In this document: piece by piece, positions 44,503 through 53,047 of the stretch
Numbering within the stretch: position 1 is the first letter of the stretch
How the letters are laid out: the number at the start of each line of letters is the position of its first letter
From: Brevibacillus agri
Lineage (GTDB): Bacteria; Bacillota; Bacilli; Brevibacillales; Brevibacillaceae
Direction of reading: 5' to 3'
Assembly: GCF_004117055.1 (NCBI RefSeq)
Contig: NZ_CP026363.1
Span: 3,092,001-3,156,000 of the forward strand
DNA: 64,000 bases
The notes under the pieces: generated by a model
Told to the model about the DNA's origin: nothing
What the model saw: only the letters and a program-made list of their open reading frames with translations
Database searches by the model: none
Program-made: the position numbers and the translations under genes

Positions 44503-45813
44503 TTATTTTCCGTTGCCCTCACCCAAGAGGTCTGCTCCCAAAATTTTGACGTAGCCAATCGAAATCAGGGCGACGCACAAGAAAACAATGACAGCGAGCG
44601 CCGAGCCTTCGCCAAAGCTCATCTGCGCAAACATCGTTTTGTAGGCGTAGATGGAAATCGTTTCGGTCGAGTTGGCTGGCCCCCCGCCTGTGAGCGCGTA
44701 AATGAGGTCGAACACCCGGAACGCGTCGAGCGTGCGGAACAACAGCGCCACGAGAATCGTCGACTTGAGCATGGGCAAGGTGATGCGGAAAAATTGCTGG
44801 AAGCGGTTGGCCCCATCTACAGAGGCGGCTTCGTACAAGCTTTGCGGAATGGTCTGCAAGCCCGCAAAGAGCAGCAAGGCCATGAACGGCGTCGTTTTCC
44901 AGACGTCGGCCAAAATGACGGAAAACATCGCGCCTGCCTTCGTCGAGAGCAGCACGCCCATGTCCGAGACAAGCCCTGTCACCTCGAACAGATGCGCCAC
45001 AATCCCGTTTTGCCCGTCGTAAAGAAATTTCCACATCATGGCGGAAATGACCGTCGGGATGGCCCACGGAATCAGCACGGTCGCGCGGACAAGCCCCCGC
45101 CCGCGAAACGGCCGATTGAGGAGCAGCGCAATGCCCATGCCGAGCACAAGCTCAATCGCAACAGAGACGACCGTGAAAAAGAACGTGTTGTACAAAGCGG
45201 CCCACATGCGGCTGTCGGTCAAAAACTTCTGGTAATAGGCGAAGCCAATGTAGTTCGGTTCGATCAGCGAGGATTGGATCCCCTCCATGACGCCGACCGC
45301 CCCCTCGGGCTTAGACAGTTGCTTTTGCGCGCCAAGCGCAAGGAGTGCCGCCTCCGCCTGCTCCAAGGTTGTCCGCACAGCATCTGTCTGCTCGCCTGTC
45401 AGCGTCACATATTTCAGTTCGGCGGGAATCGGCTTGAATTCGAGCAGCAACTGATCGACGGCGTGGTAACGGCTCGCGATCTCGCCTGTCTGGTTGAGGG
45501 AAGCATTCATTTGCTCGATCTGCTGCCGGATGGCGTCCAGTTGTTCCTTCGTTGCCCCTTCGGCAGACTCTGCCTCTCTTTTCACATAGCGGAGCAAATT
45601 GGGCAGCGTGCTGACGTAGCGCTCCATGTCCAGCCCATAGGAAGAGTGGACCTCTGTCTTCGTCGGGTCATTCAACCGGATGTCGTGCAGACTGATCCAA
45701 AACGATCGCATGACAGGCCAAATCGCGATGACGAGTATAATCAGCAGTGCGGGAAAAATCAGCAAATAGCCCATCTGTTTTTCCGAAAGGGACCCTTTGT
45801 TTTGTCGATTCAT
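44503..45813 (-). CDS. sugar ABC transporter permease (MalF type) with a large extracytoplasmic insertion
   Basis: 436 residues, about 140 more than usual for this class. The surplus is a hydrophilic domain between membrane segments 1 and 2 (about 55-195), partly coiled coil (KEQLDAIRQQIEQMNASL), facing outward. The remainder is a standard MalF-like permease with the EAA loop YEAASVDGANRFQQFFRITLP. MalF of enteric bacteria also has a large loop there, which contacts the binding protein. ATG 45813 is preceded by GAAGGTGG. Confidence 0.9.
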   Translation of the reverse strand: MNRQNKGSLSEKQMGYLLIFPALLIILVIAIWPVMRSFWISLHDIRLNDPTKTEVHSSYGLDMERYVSTLPNLLRYVKREAESAEGATKEQLDAIRQQIEQMNASLNQTGEIASRYHAVDQLLLEFKPIPAELKYVTLTGEQTDAVRTTLEQAEAALLALGAQKQLSKPEGAVGVMEGIQSSLIEPNYIGFAYYQKFLTDSRMWAALYNTFFFTVVSVAIELVLGMGIALLLNRPFRGRGLVRATVLIPWAIPTVISAMMWKFLYDGQNGIVAHLFEVTGLVSDMGVLLSTKAGAMFSVILADVWKTTPFMALLLFAGLQTIPQSLYEAASVDGANRFQQFFRITLPMLKSTILVALLFRTLDAFRVFDLIYALTGGGPANSTETISIYAYKTMFAQMSFGEGSALAVIVFLCVALISIGYVKILGADLLGEGNGK

Positions 45814-45877
45814 CCGTTCACCACCTTCTATCCTGATAGGAACATTCGAGGTACTGGGCAAAATCCGACATCCATTC

Positions 45878-45907
45878 ACTCCCGGGAGAGACGCGCCCTC
45901 CCGGAAG
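45878..45907 (-). repeat. intercistronic stem-loop after the binding-protein gene
   Basis: ACTCCCGGGAG/CTCCCGGAAG stem without a T-run, between the binding protein and its permeases. Such hairpins often stabilise the upstream message, so the binding protein is made in excess. Confidence 0.5.
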
Positions 45908-45942
45908 CCATTGGACCCGTATTCTTTCCGGCTTGCCTTGCG

Positions 45943-47274
45943 TTATTTTTTTATCAACTCATTCATTTTCGTTTCCATGTTTTGCACAGCTTGCTCGGCG
46001 GTTTGCTGTCCGGCGAGCGCCTTGGACACCTCGATCTGGATTACTTCGGAGATTTTCGGATAAATCGGCGTAGTCGGACGGGAGACGGCAGCGCTGACGC
46101 CATCTACGAAGTCTTTGTTGGCGAACAGCGGGCTTGCCTTTTGCACTTCGGCATCTTCATACACAGGCAGGAAAGTCGGAGCGAGTCCGCCGTGCACCGC
46201 CGAAATTTTTTGCCCTTCGGCCCCCGTCATAAACTTCAGAAATTCCCACGCTTCTTTCGGATGCTTGCTGAACTTGTTGATGCCGCCCATCCATCCGCCG
46301 AGCGCCGCAGCGGACCCGGCATCGCCTGCCGGCAGCGGAGCGATTGCTACTTTGTCGACGATTTTGGACTGCGCCTGATCTTGTGCGAGCGCGAACTGGT
46401 ACGGCCAGTTGCGGACGAAAGCCGATTGTCCTTCGAGGAAAGCGGTATGCGATTCGGTCTCCATAAAGGTGGTGATGTTGCTCGGCACGAAGTCCGATTG
46501 GACGACCTCGATCATTTTGTTCAAGCCTTTGATGGTGGCCGGATTGTTAATCGCCACGTTGCCTTGTTCATCCAAAATTTTTCCGCCGTAGGAGGCAATG
46601 AACTCGACGAAGTTGCACACCAGTCCTTCGTATTGCTTCGCTTGCATCAGGTAGCCGAATTTCGTGCCGCCCTGCCCCTTCGTGGCTTTCGCCTGCGCGA
46701 TCAGCTCATCCCATGTTTTGGGCGGCTCTTTGACCAGGTCCTTGCGGTAAAACAGCAGCCCGGCATCGATGAATTTCGGCATGGTCCACTGCTGGCCGCC
46801 GAAGTTTCCGGCATCCATCGCCCCTTTGATGTATTTGCCGGTGTCAATGCCGTCCTGCTCGATCAAGCGGTCCAGCGGGAGCAAATAGCCGGCCTGGGCA
46901 AATTCCGCGGGCCAGATGACGTCTAAGTCAAACACGTCGATCTCCTGGGACTGCGCGCTGAACATAGTGACGTACTGGTCGTGGCTTTGTCCGGTGTCAG
47001 ACGGCATTTCGCGAATTTCTACCTCGATGTTCGGGTGGGCGTTTTGAAAAGCTTCGACGAGCTTTTTCGTGGAGTCGGTCGCATCTTTGCCGCGCGCGTA
47101 GACGAGCTTGACTTTTTCTGCGGCGGGCTGCGGAGCCGGTTCTGTCTTCGGTGCCTCGGTCGCGGGCTGTCCCTGTGCGGGCGCGGATTGTTGCGGAGCT
47201 GATGAGCATGCTGCCAAGGAGAGTGCAACTGTCAAGGTAAGTCCCATTGATGTAAGCCGTTTCATAACTTTCAT
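45943..47274 (-). CDS. sugar ABC transporter substrate-binding lipoprotein (family 1)
   Basis: 443 residues with a lipoprotein signal ending LSLAACSS, a Pro/Ala/Gln-rich linker, and a family 1 extracellular solute-binding fold (KVKLVYARGKDATDSTKKLV, then SAQSQEIDVFDLDVIWPAEFA and KEAWEFLKFMTGAEGQKIS). It captures a carbohydrate for the two permeases that follow. ATG 47274 follows AGGGGG. Its upstream partners suggest an unusual sugar such as an inositol or a rare hexose, which I cannot specify. Confidence 0.92.
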   Translation of the reverse strand: MKVMKRLTSMGLTLTVALSLAACSSAPQQSAPAQGQPATEAPKTEPAPQPAAEKVKLVYARGKDATDSTKKLVEAFQNAHPNIEVEIREMPSDTGQSHDQYVTMFSAQSQEIDVFDLDVIWPAEFAQAGYLLPLDRLIEQDGIDTGKYIKGAMDAGNFGGQQWTMPKFIDAGLLFYRKDLVKEPPKTWDELIAQAKATKGQGGTKFGYLMQAKQYEGLVCNFVEFIASYGGKILDEQGNVAINNPATIKGLNKMIEVVQSDFVPSNITTFMETESHTAFLEGQSAFVRNWPYQFALAQDQAQSKIVDKVAIAPLPAGDAGSAAALGGWMGGINKFSKHPKEAWEFLKFMTGAEGQKISAVHGGLAPTFLPVYEDAEVQKASPLFANKDFVDGVSAAVSRPTTPIYPKISEVIQIEVSKALAGQQTAEQAVQNMETKMNELIKK

Positions 47275-47340
47275 GCAATTTAACCCCCTATGCTCTTTAT
47301 GGATCTATGTCGCCTGCCAAAGCAGGCCGTAAAACCGCCG

Positions 47341-48390
47341 TTACAGTCGGACAGCCTCGCCTGTTTGCGCCGACTGGTAAATCGCCTCGATCAACCGGGT
47401 GATGTACAAGGCTTGCTCCGGTGTGCAGAGCGGCTGCGCCTTCCCTTCGACCGCATCGAGGAAATTGGCGAGCAGCATCACCCGCTCGTTGCAAGGCGTT
47501 GGCGACAGCTCCGTCGTCGCCGTCACGCCGCCCCACTCGTGGTACAGCGTCAGCTTTTCCTCAAGCAAGCCGAGCGAGACGCCTCCCTCCTGCCCGTACA
47601 GTTGCAGGAAAACGTTTTCTTTTTCGATGTGAGAAGCCCAGCTTGCGTCCAGCGTGAGCGAAAATCCGTTTTCAAATGTAATCATCGCGACCGCCATGTC
47701 TTCGACGTCAAACTTGCCGTTTTCCTCGCGCCTGCCCCACTCGGACAGTCCGCGCTTGTGCGGGCCGAATTGCGCATACGTCTGGCCGAGTACAGACACC
47801 GGCTTTGGATGGTCGAGCAGCCACAAAGTCAAGTCGAGCATATGTACCCCGATGTCAATCAAAGGGCCTCCGCCTGCCAGCTCTTTTTGCGTAAACCAAC
47901 TCCCCCAGCCGGGAATGCCGTTGCGCCGCACCCAGCCTGTCTTGGCGTGATAGATGCTGCCTAACCTGCCTTCGTCCAGCCATGCCTTGACTTGCTGGGC
48001 TTGGCTGCGAAAGCGGTTGTTTTGCGCGACCATCAAAATTTTCCCGGCTTGCTTCGCCGCTTCGATCATGTCTTCCGCCTGCTGGGCGTTCATGGCCATC
48101 GGCTTTTCGCAGAGCAGATGCTTGCCTGCTGCCAGCGCTTGTTTCGCCGCTTGCGCGTGCAAATAGTTCGGGACGCAGACGATCACCGCGTCGATCGGCG
48201 CTTGCGAAAGCATCTCCTCATAGTCGGTAAAGACGTGCGCAATCCCGTACTGCTCGGCTTTTTCCGCTGCCGTTTCCCGCGACACATCTGCAATGGCGAC
48301 GATCTCTGCACGCGGCTCCCTCTTGGCCGCCTCCAGATGAGCCAGAGCGATCCCGCCTGCCCCGATGATCCCGATTTTGTGTGTGCGCAT
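47341..48390 (-). CDS. Gfo/Idh/MocA-family oxidoreductase
   Basis: NAD(P)-dependent sugar or inositol dehydrogenase, 349 residues. The Rossmann start is KIGIIGAGGIALAHLEAA, the second family mark is LCEKPMAMNAQQA with the catalytic Lys, and a late DIGVHMLDLTLWLL holds the H/D pair. ATG 48390 follows GGAGGGAG. Co-transcribed with the isomerase gene 18 bp upstream and the transporter downstream. Confidence 0.92.
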   Translation of the reverse strand: MRTHKIGIIGAGGIALAHLEAAKREPRAEIVAIADVSRETAAEKAEQYGIAHVFTDYEEMLSQAPIDAVIVCVPNYLHAQAAKQALAAGKHLLCEKPMAMNAQQAEDMIEAAKQAGKILMVAQNNRFRSQAQQVKAWLDEGRLGSIYHAKTGWVRRNGIPGWGSWFTQKELAGGGPLIDIGVHMLDLTLWLLDHPKPVSVLGQTYAQFGPHKRGLSEWGRREENGKFDVEDMAVAMITFENGFSLTLDASWASHIEKENVFLQLYGQEGGVSLGLLEEKLTLYHEWGGVTATTELSPTPCNERVMLLANFLDAVEGKAQPLCTPEQALYITRLIEAIYQSAQTGEAVRL

Positions 48391-48408
48391 ATTCGCTACA
48401 TCTCCCTC

Positions 48409-49377
48409 CTACACCCACCAAAGATTTTTGATCGGCTCGCGCAAAATGACTTGCTGCAAATTTTGCACGGCGCGCTCGAAGCCTTCCTCAATCGACATGA
48501 TCGCGTCTTCGTGCTCGATGCTGATGACGTAATCGTAGCCGTTCATGCGCAGGGCGCTCATCATGTCCGCCCACGTCTGCTGCGAGTGTCCGTAGCCGAC
48601 CGTGCGGAAATACCACGCCCGTTCATTGAGATTCGCGTACGAGTTCATGTCGGTCAGCCCGTACATGTTCACCTTGTCCTGATCGATATACGTATCTTTG
48701 GCATGGAAGTGGTAGATCGCTTGTTCTTTTCCCAATATTTTGATCGCCGCTACCGGATCAATGCCTTGCCACCACATATGGCTCGGGTCGAAGTTGGCCC
48801 CGATCGCGTCTCCGACTTGCTCGCGCAGCTTGAGCAGCGTACCCGGTGTATGGACGAGAAAGCCTCCGTGCAACTCCAGGGCGACTTTGACCTGATGCGA
48901 CTTGGCGTAGCCGCCCCACTCTCTCCAGTACGGAATCAGCTTCTCGTTCCACTGCCAGTTCAGCACGTCGCGGTATTCATTCGGCCAGGGAGCGACAGGC
49001 CAGTTCGGGTACTTCGCGCCTTCGTGATCTCCCGCCGTGCCGGAAAAGCAATTGACGACAGGAACTTCCAGCAACTCAGCCAACTGAACCGTTTTGACGA
49101 ACGTCTCGTGCGACTGCTGGGCAAAGCTTTTGTCCGGCGAAAGCGGATTGCCGTGGCAACTGAGCGCGCTGATGACCAGTCCCCGCTCCTCGACGGCTTT
49201 GCGGTACGCCTGACGCTTTTGCTCGCTTTCCAGCAGCTCATCGAGCGGGCAGTGCGCGTTGCCGGGATAACCACCCGTCCCGATTTCCACTGCCTCCAGT
49301 CCCGCCTCCTTCACATGGTCGAGCATTTCCTCAAACGACTTGTCGCTAAACAAAACGGTAAACACACCGAGCTTCAA
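48409..49377 (-). CDS. xylose-isomerase-like TIM-barrel sugar epimerase/isomerase
   Basis: 322 residues with the AP-endonuclease-2 type barrel. Metal-ligand regions are visible in KVALELHGGFLVHTPG, GANFDPSHMWWQG, YHFHAKDTYID and VISIEHED. I place the start at TTG 49377, seven bases after AAGGAGGGG, since conservation begins KLGVFTVLFSDK. The gene sits in the same unit as the dehydrogenase and transporter, consistent with stepwise catabolism of the imported sugar. Confidence 0.9.
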   Translation of the reverse strand: MKLGVFTVLFSDKSFEEMLDHVKEAGLEAVEIGTGGYPGNAHCPLDELLESEQKRQAYRKAVEERGLVISALSCHGNPLSPDKSFAQQSHETFVKTVQLAELLEVPVVNCFSGTAGDHEGAKYPNWPVAPWPNEYRDVLNWQWNEKLIPYWREWGGYAKSHQVKVALELHGGFLVHTPGTLLKLREQVGDAIGANFDPSHMWWQGIDPVAAIKILGKEQAIYHFHAKDTYIDQDKVNMYGLTDMNSYANLNERAWYFRTVGYGHSQQTWADMMSALRMNGYDYVISIEHEDAIMSIEEGFERAVQNLQQVILREPIKNLWWV

Positions 49378-49414
49378 ATGCTTCCCCTCCTTTTTTCTCG
49401 CGGAGCTTGCAGGT

Positions 49415-50446
49415 TCATCTATGGGCAGTTCGTGATGCTCCCTCAAATACAGCGCTTACACTTTGCCGGATGACGAGATGGTGCGGCACGGTGCTCATCC
49501 GCTCCACCGGCTCGTTGCGGATTTGCTTGAGCAGTTGCTCTGCCGCTGCCTTGCCGTACATGAACGGGTCGTTGTGTACGGTCGTCAGCATGGGGCGGGT
49601 CAAGGAGGCCAGCTCCAGGTTGTCAAACCCCATGACCGAGATGTCTTCCGGAACGCGAATCCCGTGGTCGTGCAAATAGTTGAGCACGCCTACGGCCATC
49701 AGGTCTGTGGCGACAAACACGGCGGTCGGACGCACAGCTTCCTCGCAGATGCGGCGCATGGCCTCATAGCCGCTTTTGGCAGTGAAATCGCCCTCTACGA
49801 CAAAGCCCTCGTGAATCGGCAGGTCGTGCGCGCGCATCGCTTTGCGGTATCCGCCCATGCGGTCCAGCCCGCACGGCGGGTCCCACAGCGGCCCGGAGAC
49901 ACAGGCGATTTTCCGGTGGCCCTGCGAGATGAGATAGGCCGTGGCATCGTAGGACGCCTGGACGTTGTTGACGTTGACGGTCGGAATCTGATAGCCGGGC
50001 AAGTCATGCCCCGTCACGACCATCGGCACCTGCATGTCGTGGAGCGTCTGGAAGCTGCTCTCCAGAAAATGAATGCTGGCGATGATGACGCCATCGAGCT
50101 GCTTTTCTTTGAACAGGCGCAAATACTTCAGCTCTTTGTCCACGACCTCGTCCGAGATCGCTAAAAACATGCTGTAGTCGTCTTCGCTGAGGACACTGTC
50201 GATCCCGTAGGTGAGGTTAGAGTAAAAATTGTTGTTGATGTCCGGAATCATGACGCCGATAATCCGGGTTTCCTTGCTGACGAGACTGCGGGCGATCGCA
50301 TTCGGCTGAAAGCCCGTCTTCTGGACGATGCGCAAAACCCGCTCGCGCAGCTCCGGCCTGACTGGCTTCGAGTTGTTCAATACCCGCGAGACGGTGGCAA
50401 TCGAGACGTTGGCGAGTTGGGCAATGTCTTTTATGGTGACAGAAAT
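49415..50446 (-). CDS. LacI-family regulator of the sugar operon, apparent ATT start
   Basis: 343 residues if translation begins at ATT 50446: SVTIKDIAQLANVSIATVSR is the intact helix-turn-helix, followed by the hinge helix region AIARSLVSKETRIIGVMIPD and a periplasmic-binding-type sensor. No ATG, GTG or TTG exists in frame between the preceding TGA and the HTH; the first ATG in frame would delete the DNA-binding domain. Either ATT is used, as in infC, or the start was mutated from ATG. An operator palindrome overlaps the promoter start point. First gene of the six-gene operon. Confidence 0.85.
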   Translation of the reverse strand: MSVTIKDIAQLANVSIATVSRVLNNSKPVRPELRERVLRIVQKTGFQPNAIARSLVSKETRIIGVMIPDINNNFYSNLTYGIDSVLSEDDYSMFLAISDEVVDKELKYLRLFKEKQLDGVIIASIHFLESSFQTLHDMQVPMVVTGHDLPGYQIPTVNVNNVQASYDATAYLISQGHRKIACVSGPLWDPPCGLDRMGGYRKAMRAHDLPIHEGFVVEGDFTAKSGYEAMRRICEEAVRPTAVFVATDLMAVGVLNYLHDHGIRVPEDISVMGFDNLELASLTRPMLTTVHNDPFMYGKAAAEQLLKQIRNEPVERMSTVPHHLVIRQSVSAVFEGASRTAHR

Positions 50447-50473
50447 GGTCTCTCACTCACTTTCTCTCATTCA

Positions 50474-50523
50474 GGTAAACGTTTTCCTATCCAGAAAATA
50501 ACATCCGGGCTTTGTTTTGTCAA
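50474..50523 (-). promoter_or_regulatory. promoter and operator of the sugar operon
   Basis: Minus strand: TTGACA (50518-50523), 17 bases, TATTTT (50495-50500). GGTAAACGTTTTCC (50474-50487), a CG-centred palindrome typical of LacI-family operators or cre-like sites, overlaps the expected start of transcription. Confidence 0.8.
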
Positions 50524-50593
50524 TATTCTGTCATTTTTTCTTTTCGACTTTTCCCGTCAATTGTCGCGCTGCTTCCCGAACCTGTTGCCACCG

Positions 50594-50622
50594 AAAAAGC
50601 CCAGAGGCTTTCCCCCTGGGCT
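50594..50622 (-). terminator. terminator of the histidine-kinase gene
   Basis: AGCCCAG/CTGGGCT stem, minus strand followed by TTTTT. Confidence 0.85.
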
Positions 50623-50634
50623 ATCGCCAAAAGC

Positions 50635-51960
50635 TCATGCAAAGGACGCACATACCGGCAGCGTAATCTCCACCGTTGTTCCCTTGTTCCGCTGGCTGCT
50701 GATTTTCATGTTCCCTTGATGAGCTTGGATGATTTTGTAGCTAATCATCAGGCCGAGACCTGTTCCCTTTTCTTTCGTCGTATAAAACGGCTCGCCCAGC
50801 TTCTGGATGCGCTCTTCGCCTATCCCCTCTCCCTGGTCCTGAATGCGCACAGAAAGGCTGTCGCCGAGCTGCTGGAGCTGAATCGTGATGCGCCCGCCGT
50901 TTGGCATGGCTTCGATCGCATTTTTTAAAATATTGATAAAGACCTGCTTTAATTGATTTTCTTCGCAATTGACCATCGTGGCAGTCTCGTCCAGCTCCAC
51001 CGTGATCTGGACGTTGTTTAAAATCGCCTCGGTTTGCAGCAGCTCTACTACCTGATGCAAGAGCGGCGAAAGGTTGCGCGGCGTGAAGTTGATGACCTGC
51101 GGCTTGGCGAGCACCAAAAATTCGTTCACGACCGATTGGATGCGATCCAGCTCGGAGAGGATCGTCTGAAAATACTCCCGCTTGTAGTTGCCCTCCTGAA
51201 TGAACTGGATGAAGCCGCGAATCGAGGTCAGCGGGTTGCGGATTTCGTGCGCGACGCCTGCGGCCAACTGGCCGACGACAGACAGCTTTTCTGATTTTCG
51301 CAGCAGTTCCTCGGTCTTTTTCAGCTCGGTAATGTCGTGGCTGATGACCAACAGGCCGATGCGCCTGCCGTCCGGGTCGAAGAGTGGAACTTTGCGCACG
51401 TCAAAAATGCGCGATTCTTCCCGACTGACGAAAATGATCTCTTCCAGGCGGACAGGCTTGCCCTCTTCCCACGCCCGCTTGTCCGACTCGGCGCATTGCA
51501 GCAACGCGCTCCGGTAATGGGGGGACAGTCGCGCCAGCTCCTCGTCGTGCTTGCCCTGGTACGGGACATGCTCCAGCTCAAAAATGCGCAGGCAGCAGTC
51601 GTTTGCCTCGATCCAGTGGCCCTCGCCTTCCTTGAAGCAGACGGAATCGGGCATGGCGTTGATTAACGTCCGCAACTGCTTGGCATTTTCGATCAGCGCG
51701 GCCTCCATCCGTTTATGCTCTGTAATGTCACGCTGAATCGCGACAAAAGCGATCAGATTGCCTTTTGCATCAGAGAGCGGGGAAATGAATGTACTGACGT
51801 TAAGCAACGTGCCGTCCTTGCGCTGCCGCACCGTCTCATACGAGGTCACATGGCGGTTTCGCACGATTTCCGCGTGCAGCTTCTCATAATCTTCCTGCAA
51901 AAAATCGGGAATCGTCGGCAGCTTGTCGCCGATCACTTCCTGCTCGCTCCACCCGAACAT
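50635..51960 (-). CDS. PAS-PAS histidine kinase, C-terminal part of a split gene
   Basis: 441 residues with the end of a PAS domain, a second PAS (residues about 90-210) and a KinA-like kinase core: phospho-acceptor AHEIRNPLTSIRGFIQFIQEG, N-box NILKNAIEAMPNGG, G1 DQGEGIGEE, and G2 GTGLGLMI. All catalytic motifs are intact. The frame continues upstream as SAHRQ-MFGWSEQEVIGDK, completing the PAS domain begun in the other reading frame (51884-52786). A single-base shift near 51975 separates sensor and kinase. It may be a sequence error or an inactivating mutation. Confidence 0.8.
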   Translation of the reverse strand: MFGWSEQEVIGDKLPTIPDFLQEDYEKLHAEIVRNRHVTSYETVRQRKDGTLLNVSTFISPLSDAKGNLIAFVAIQRDITEHKRMEAALIENAKQLRTLINAMPDSVCFKEGEGHWIEANDCCLRIFELEHVPYQGKHDEELARLSPHYRSALLQCAESDKRAWEEGKPVRLEEIIFVSREESRIFDVRKVPLFDPDGRRIGLLVISHDITELKKTEELLRKSEKLSVVGQLAAGVAHEIRNPLTSIRGFIQFIQEGNYKREYFQTILSELDRIQSVVNEFLVLAKPQVINFTPRNLSPLLHQVVELLQTEAILNNVQITVELDETATMVNCEENQLKQVFINILKNAIEAMPNGGRITIQLQQLGDSLSVRIQDQGEGIGEERIQKLGEPFYTTKEKGTGLGLMISYKIIQAHQGNMKISSQRNKGTTVEITLPVCASFA

Positions 51961-52786
51961 TTGGCGGTGCGCCGATCAAATTTTGTTGGTTGTCTATCCA
52001 GCCCTGTTCGTACAGCATGTTCGAAGCGTTGATGACCTTGCCCCCGCGGTCCAGCACCAGAAAAGGACTGCCGACAACCGAGGACACGAGCTGGGAAAAG
52101 CGCTCCGTCAGGCGAAACCGCTCCTGCTCCAGTTGATTGCGCAAACAGCTTTCCACCGTTTGCCTCGCGGAGATCACCGCTGACAGCGAGTGCGGATGGT
52201 AAACCCGCCACAAGCCTGTCAGGTTGAACACCCCCAAAATATCGCGGGTGGCCGGGTCGCGGATAGGAGCGGCCGAGCACGTCCATTTTTGCACCTCCTG
52301 GCAAAAATGCTCGGCGGCAAACACCTGCACCGGGCTTCCTGTCACAAGGGAAGTCCCGATGGCGTTCGTCCCTGCCCGATTCTCTGCCCAGGACGAGCCG
52401 AGGACGAAATTCATGTCTTCTGCTTTCAGCATCAGCGACAAGTCGCCATCGAGATGGACGATATCGCCTGCCGCGTTGCAAAACGTAACCAGGTGGCCGG
52501 AGTCCATCGAAGCATCCTTCAGCTTCAACAGAAGCGGCTTGAGTATGCGCTGAAGCGAGTCACCCTGCCAAAAGGCCTCAATCTCTTCCCGGGACAGGGT
52601 GATCGCTGTTCGGTTGCTCAGAGGATGGATGCTTTGCTCCTGACAGCGTTGCCAAGATTCGTACATCAGCGGTCGAATGGCCGGTCTTTCACTGATTCCT
52701 GAAACAAATCGTTCCCACTCCAGTTCAAGCTTTACTCTTTCTTGTGAAAGATTAGCAAACCTATCCAGAGCTATCCGCTGATTCAT
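51884..52786 (-). CDS. AcoR-like GAF sensor region, N-terminal part of the split kinase gene
   Basis: About 300 residues. AcoR-type N-terminus: RPLMYESWQRCQEQSIHPLS, then a GAF domain (LVTFCNAAGDIVHLDGD, NRAGTNAIGTSLVTGSPVQV, EHFCQEVQKWTCSAAPIRDP) and the beginning of a PAS fold (SPFLVLDRGGKVINAS). The last 25 residues are out-of-frame nonsense. The same GAF type is found in the sigma-54 activator at 55886, so both proteins may sense related signals. Start at ATG 52786. Confidence 0.75.
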   Translation of the reverse strand: MNQRIALDRFANLSQERVKLELEWERFVSGISERPAIRPLMYESWQRCQEQSIHPLSNRTAITLSREEIEAFWQGDSLQRILKPLLLKLKDASMDSGHLVTFCNAAGDIVHLDGDLSLMLKAEDMNFVLGSSWAENRAGTNAIGTSLVTGSPVQVFAAEHFCQEVQKWTCSAAPIRDPATRDILGVFNLTGLWRVYHPHSLSAVISARQTVESCLRNQLEQERFRLTERFSQLVSSVVGSPFLVLDRGGKVINASNMLYEQGWIDNQQNLIGAPPNVRVERAGSDRRQAADDSRFFAGRL

Positions 52787-52814
52787 GGTCTCCATCCTCC
52801 AGATTAGAAAACTT

Positions 52815-52874
52815 GGCTGCGCCAAGCCGTTGGCGCAGCCTTAGTTGCCCTTGTACTGGATAAGAATCTTATCC
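52815..52874 (-). promoter_or_regulatory. hairpin and palindrome in the kinase-gene leader
   Basis: An 11-bp perfect hairpin GGCTGCGCCAA/TTGGCGCAGCC (52815-52840) lies just before the gene. GGATAAGA-A-TCTTATCC (52858-52874), an 8-bp palindrome, is 18 bp further upstream and may be an operator. Confidence 0.5.
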
Positions 52875-52993
52875 ATTCTTAATCTGTATAAAAAAGTGGG
52901 TGACACATTTTTTGAATTAACATTTCGACAATTGACCCAATTTTCCTTTTTATGAAACGTTTTTTAAGTACACTTGAGCGCAGAAAAAATCAA

Positions 52994-53037
52994 CCAGTGT
53001 GTCTTTTGGCGCTGCTGCGGCCAAAAAGACACACTGG
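52994..53037 (-). terminator. terminator of the dehydrogenase operon
   Basis: CCAGTGTGTCTTTT..GGC and GCC..AAAAGACACACTGG, long perfect arms around the loop; no other function apparent. Confidence 0.8.
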
Positions 53038-53047
53038 CTGTTTGCTC

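Noticed and set aside
44488..46926. An 812-codon open frame on the plus strand
   Set aside because: It is antisense to the three sugar-transporter genes, which have membrane segments, lipobox, EAA loops and ribosome sites. The antisense product is rich in Arg, His and Gln and lacks any fold.
47312..47327. Terminator between the dehydrogenase and binding-protein genes
   Set aside because: GCCTGC/GCAGGC hairpin lacks a T-run and lies within an operon; at most a processing or attenuation site.
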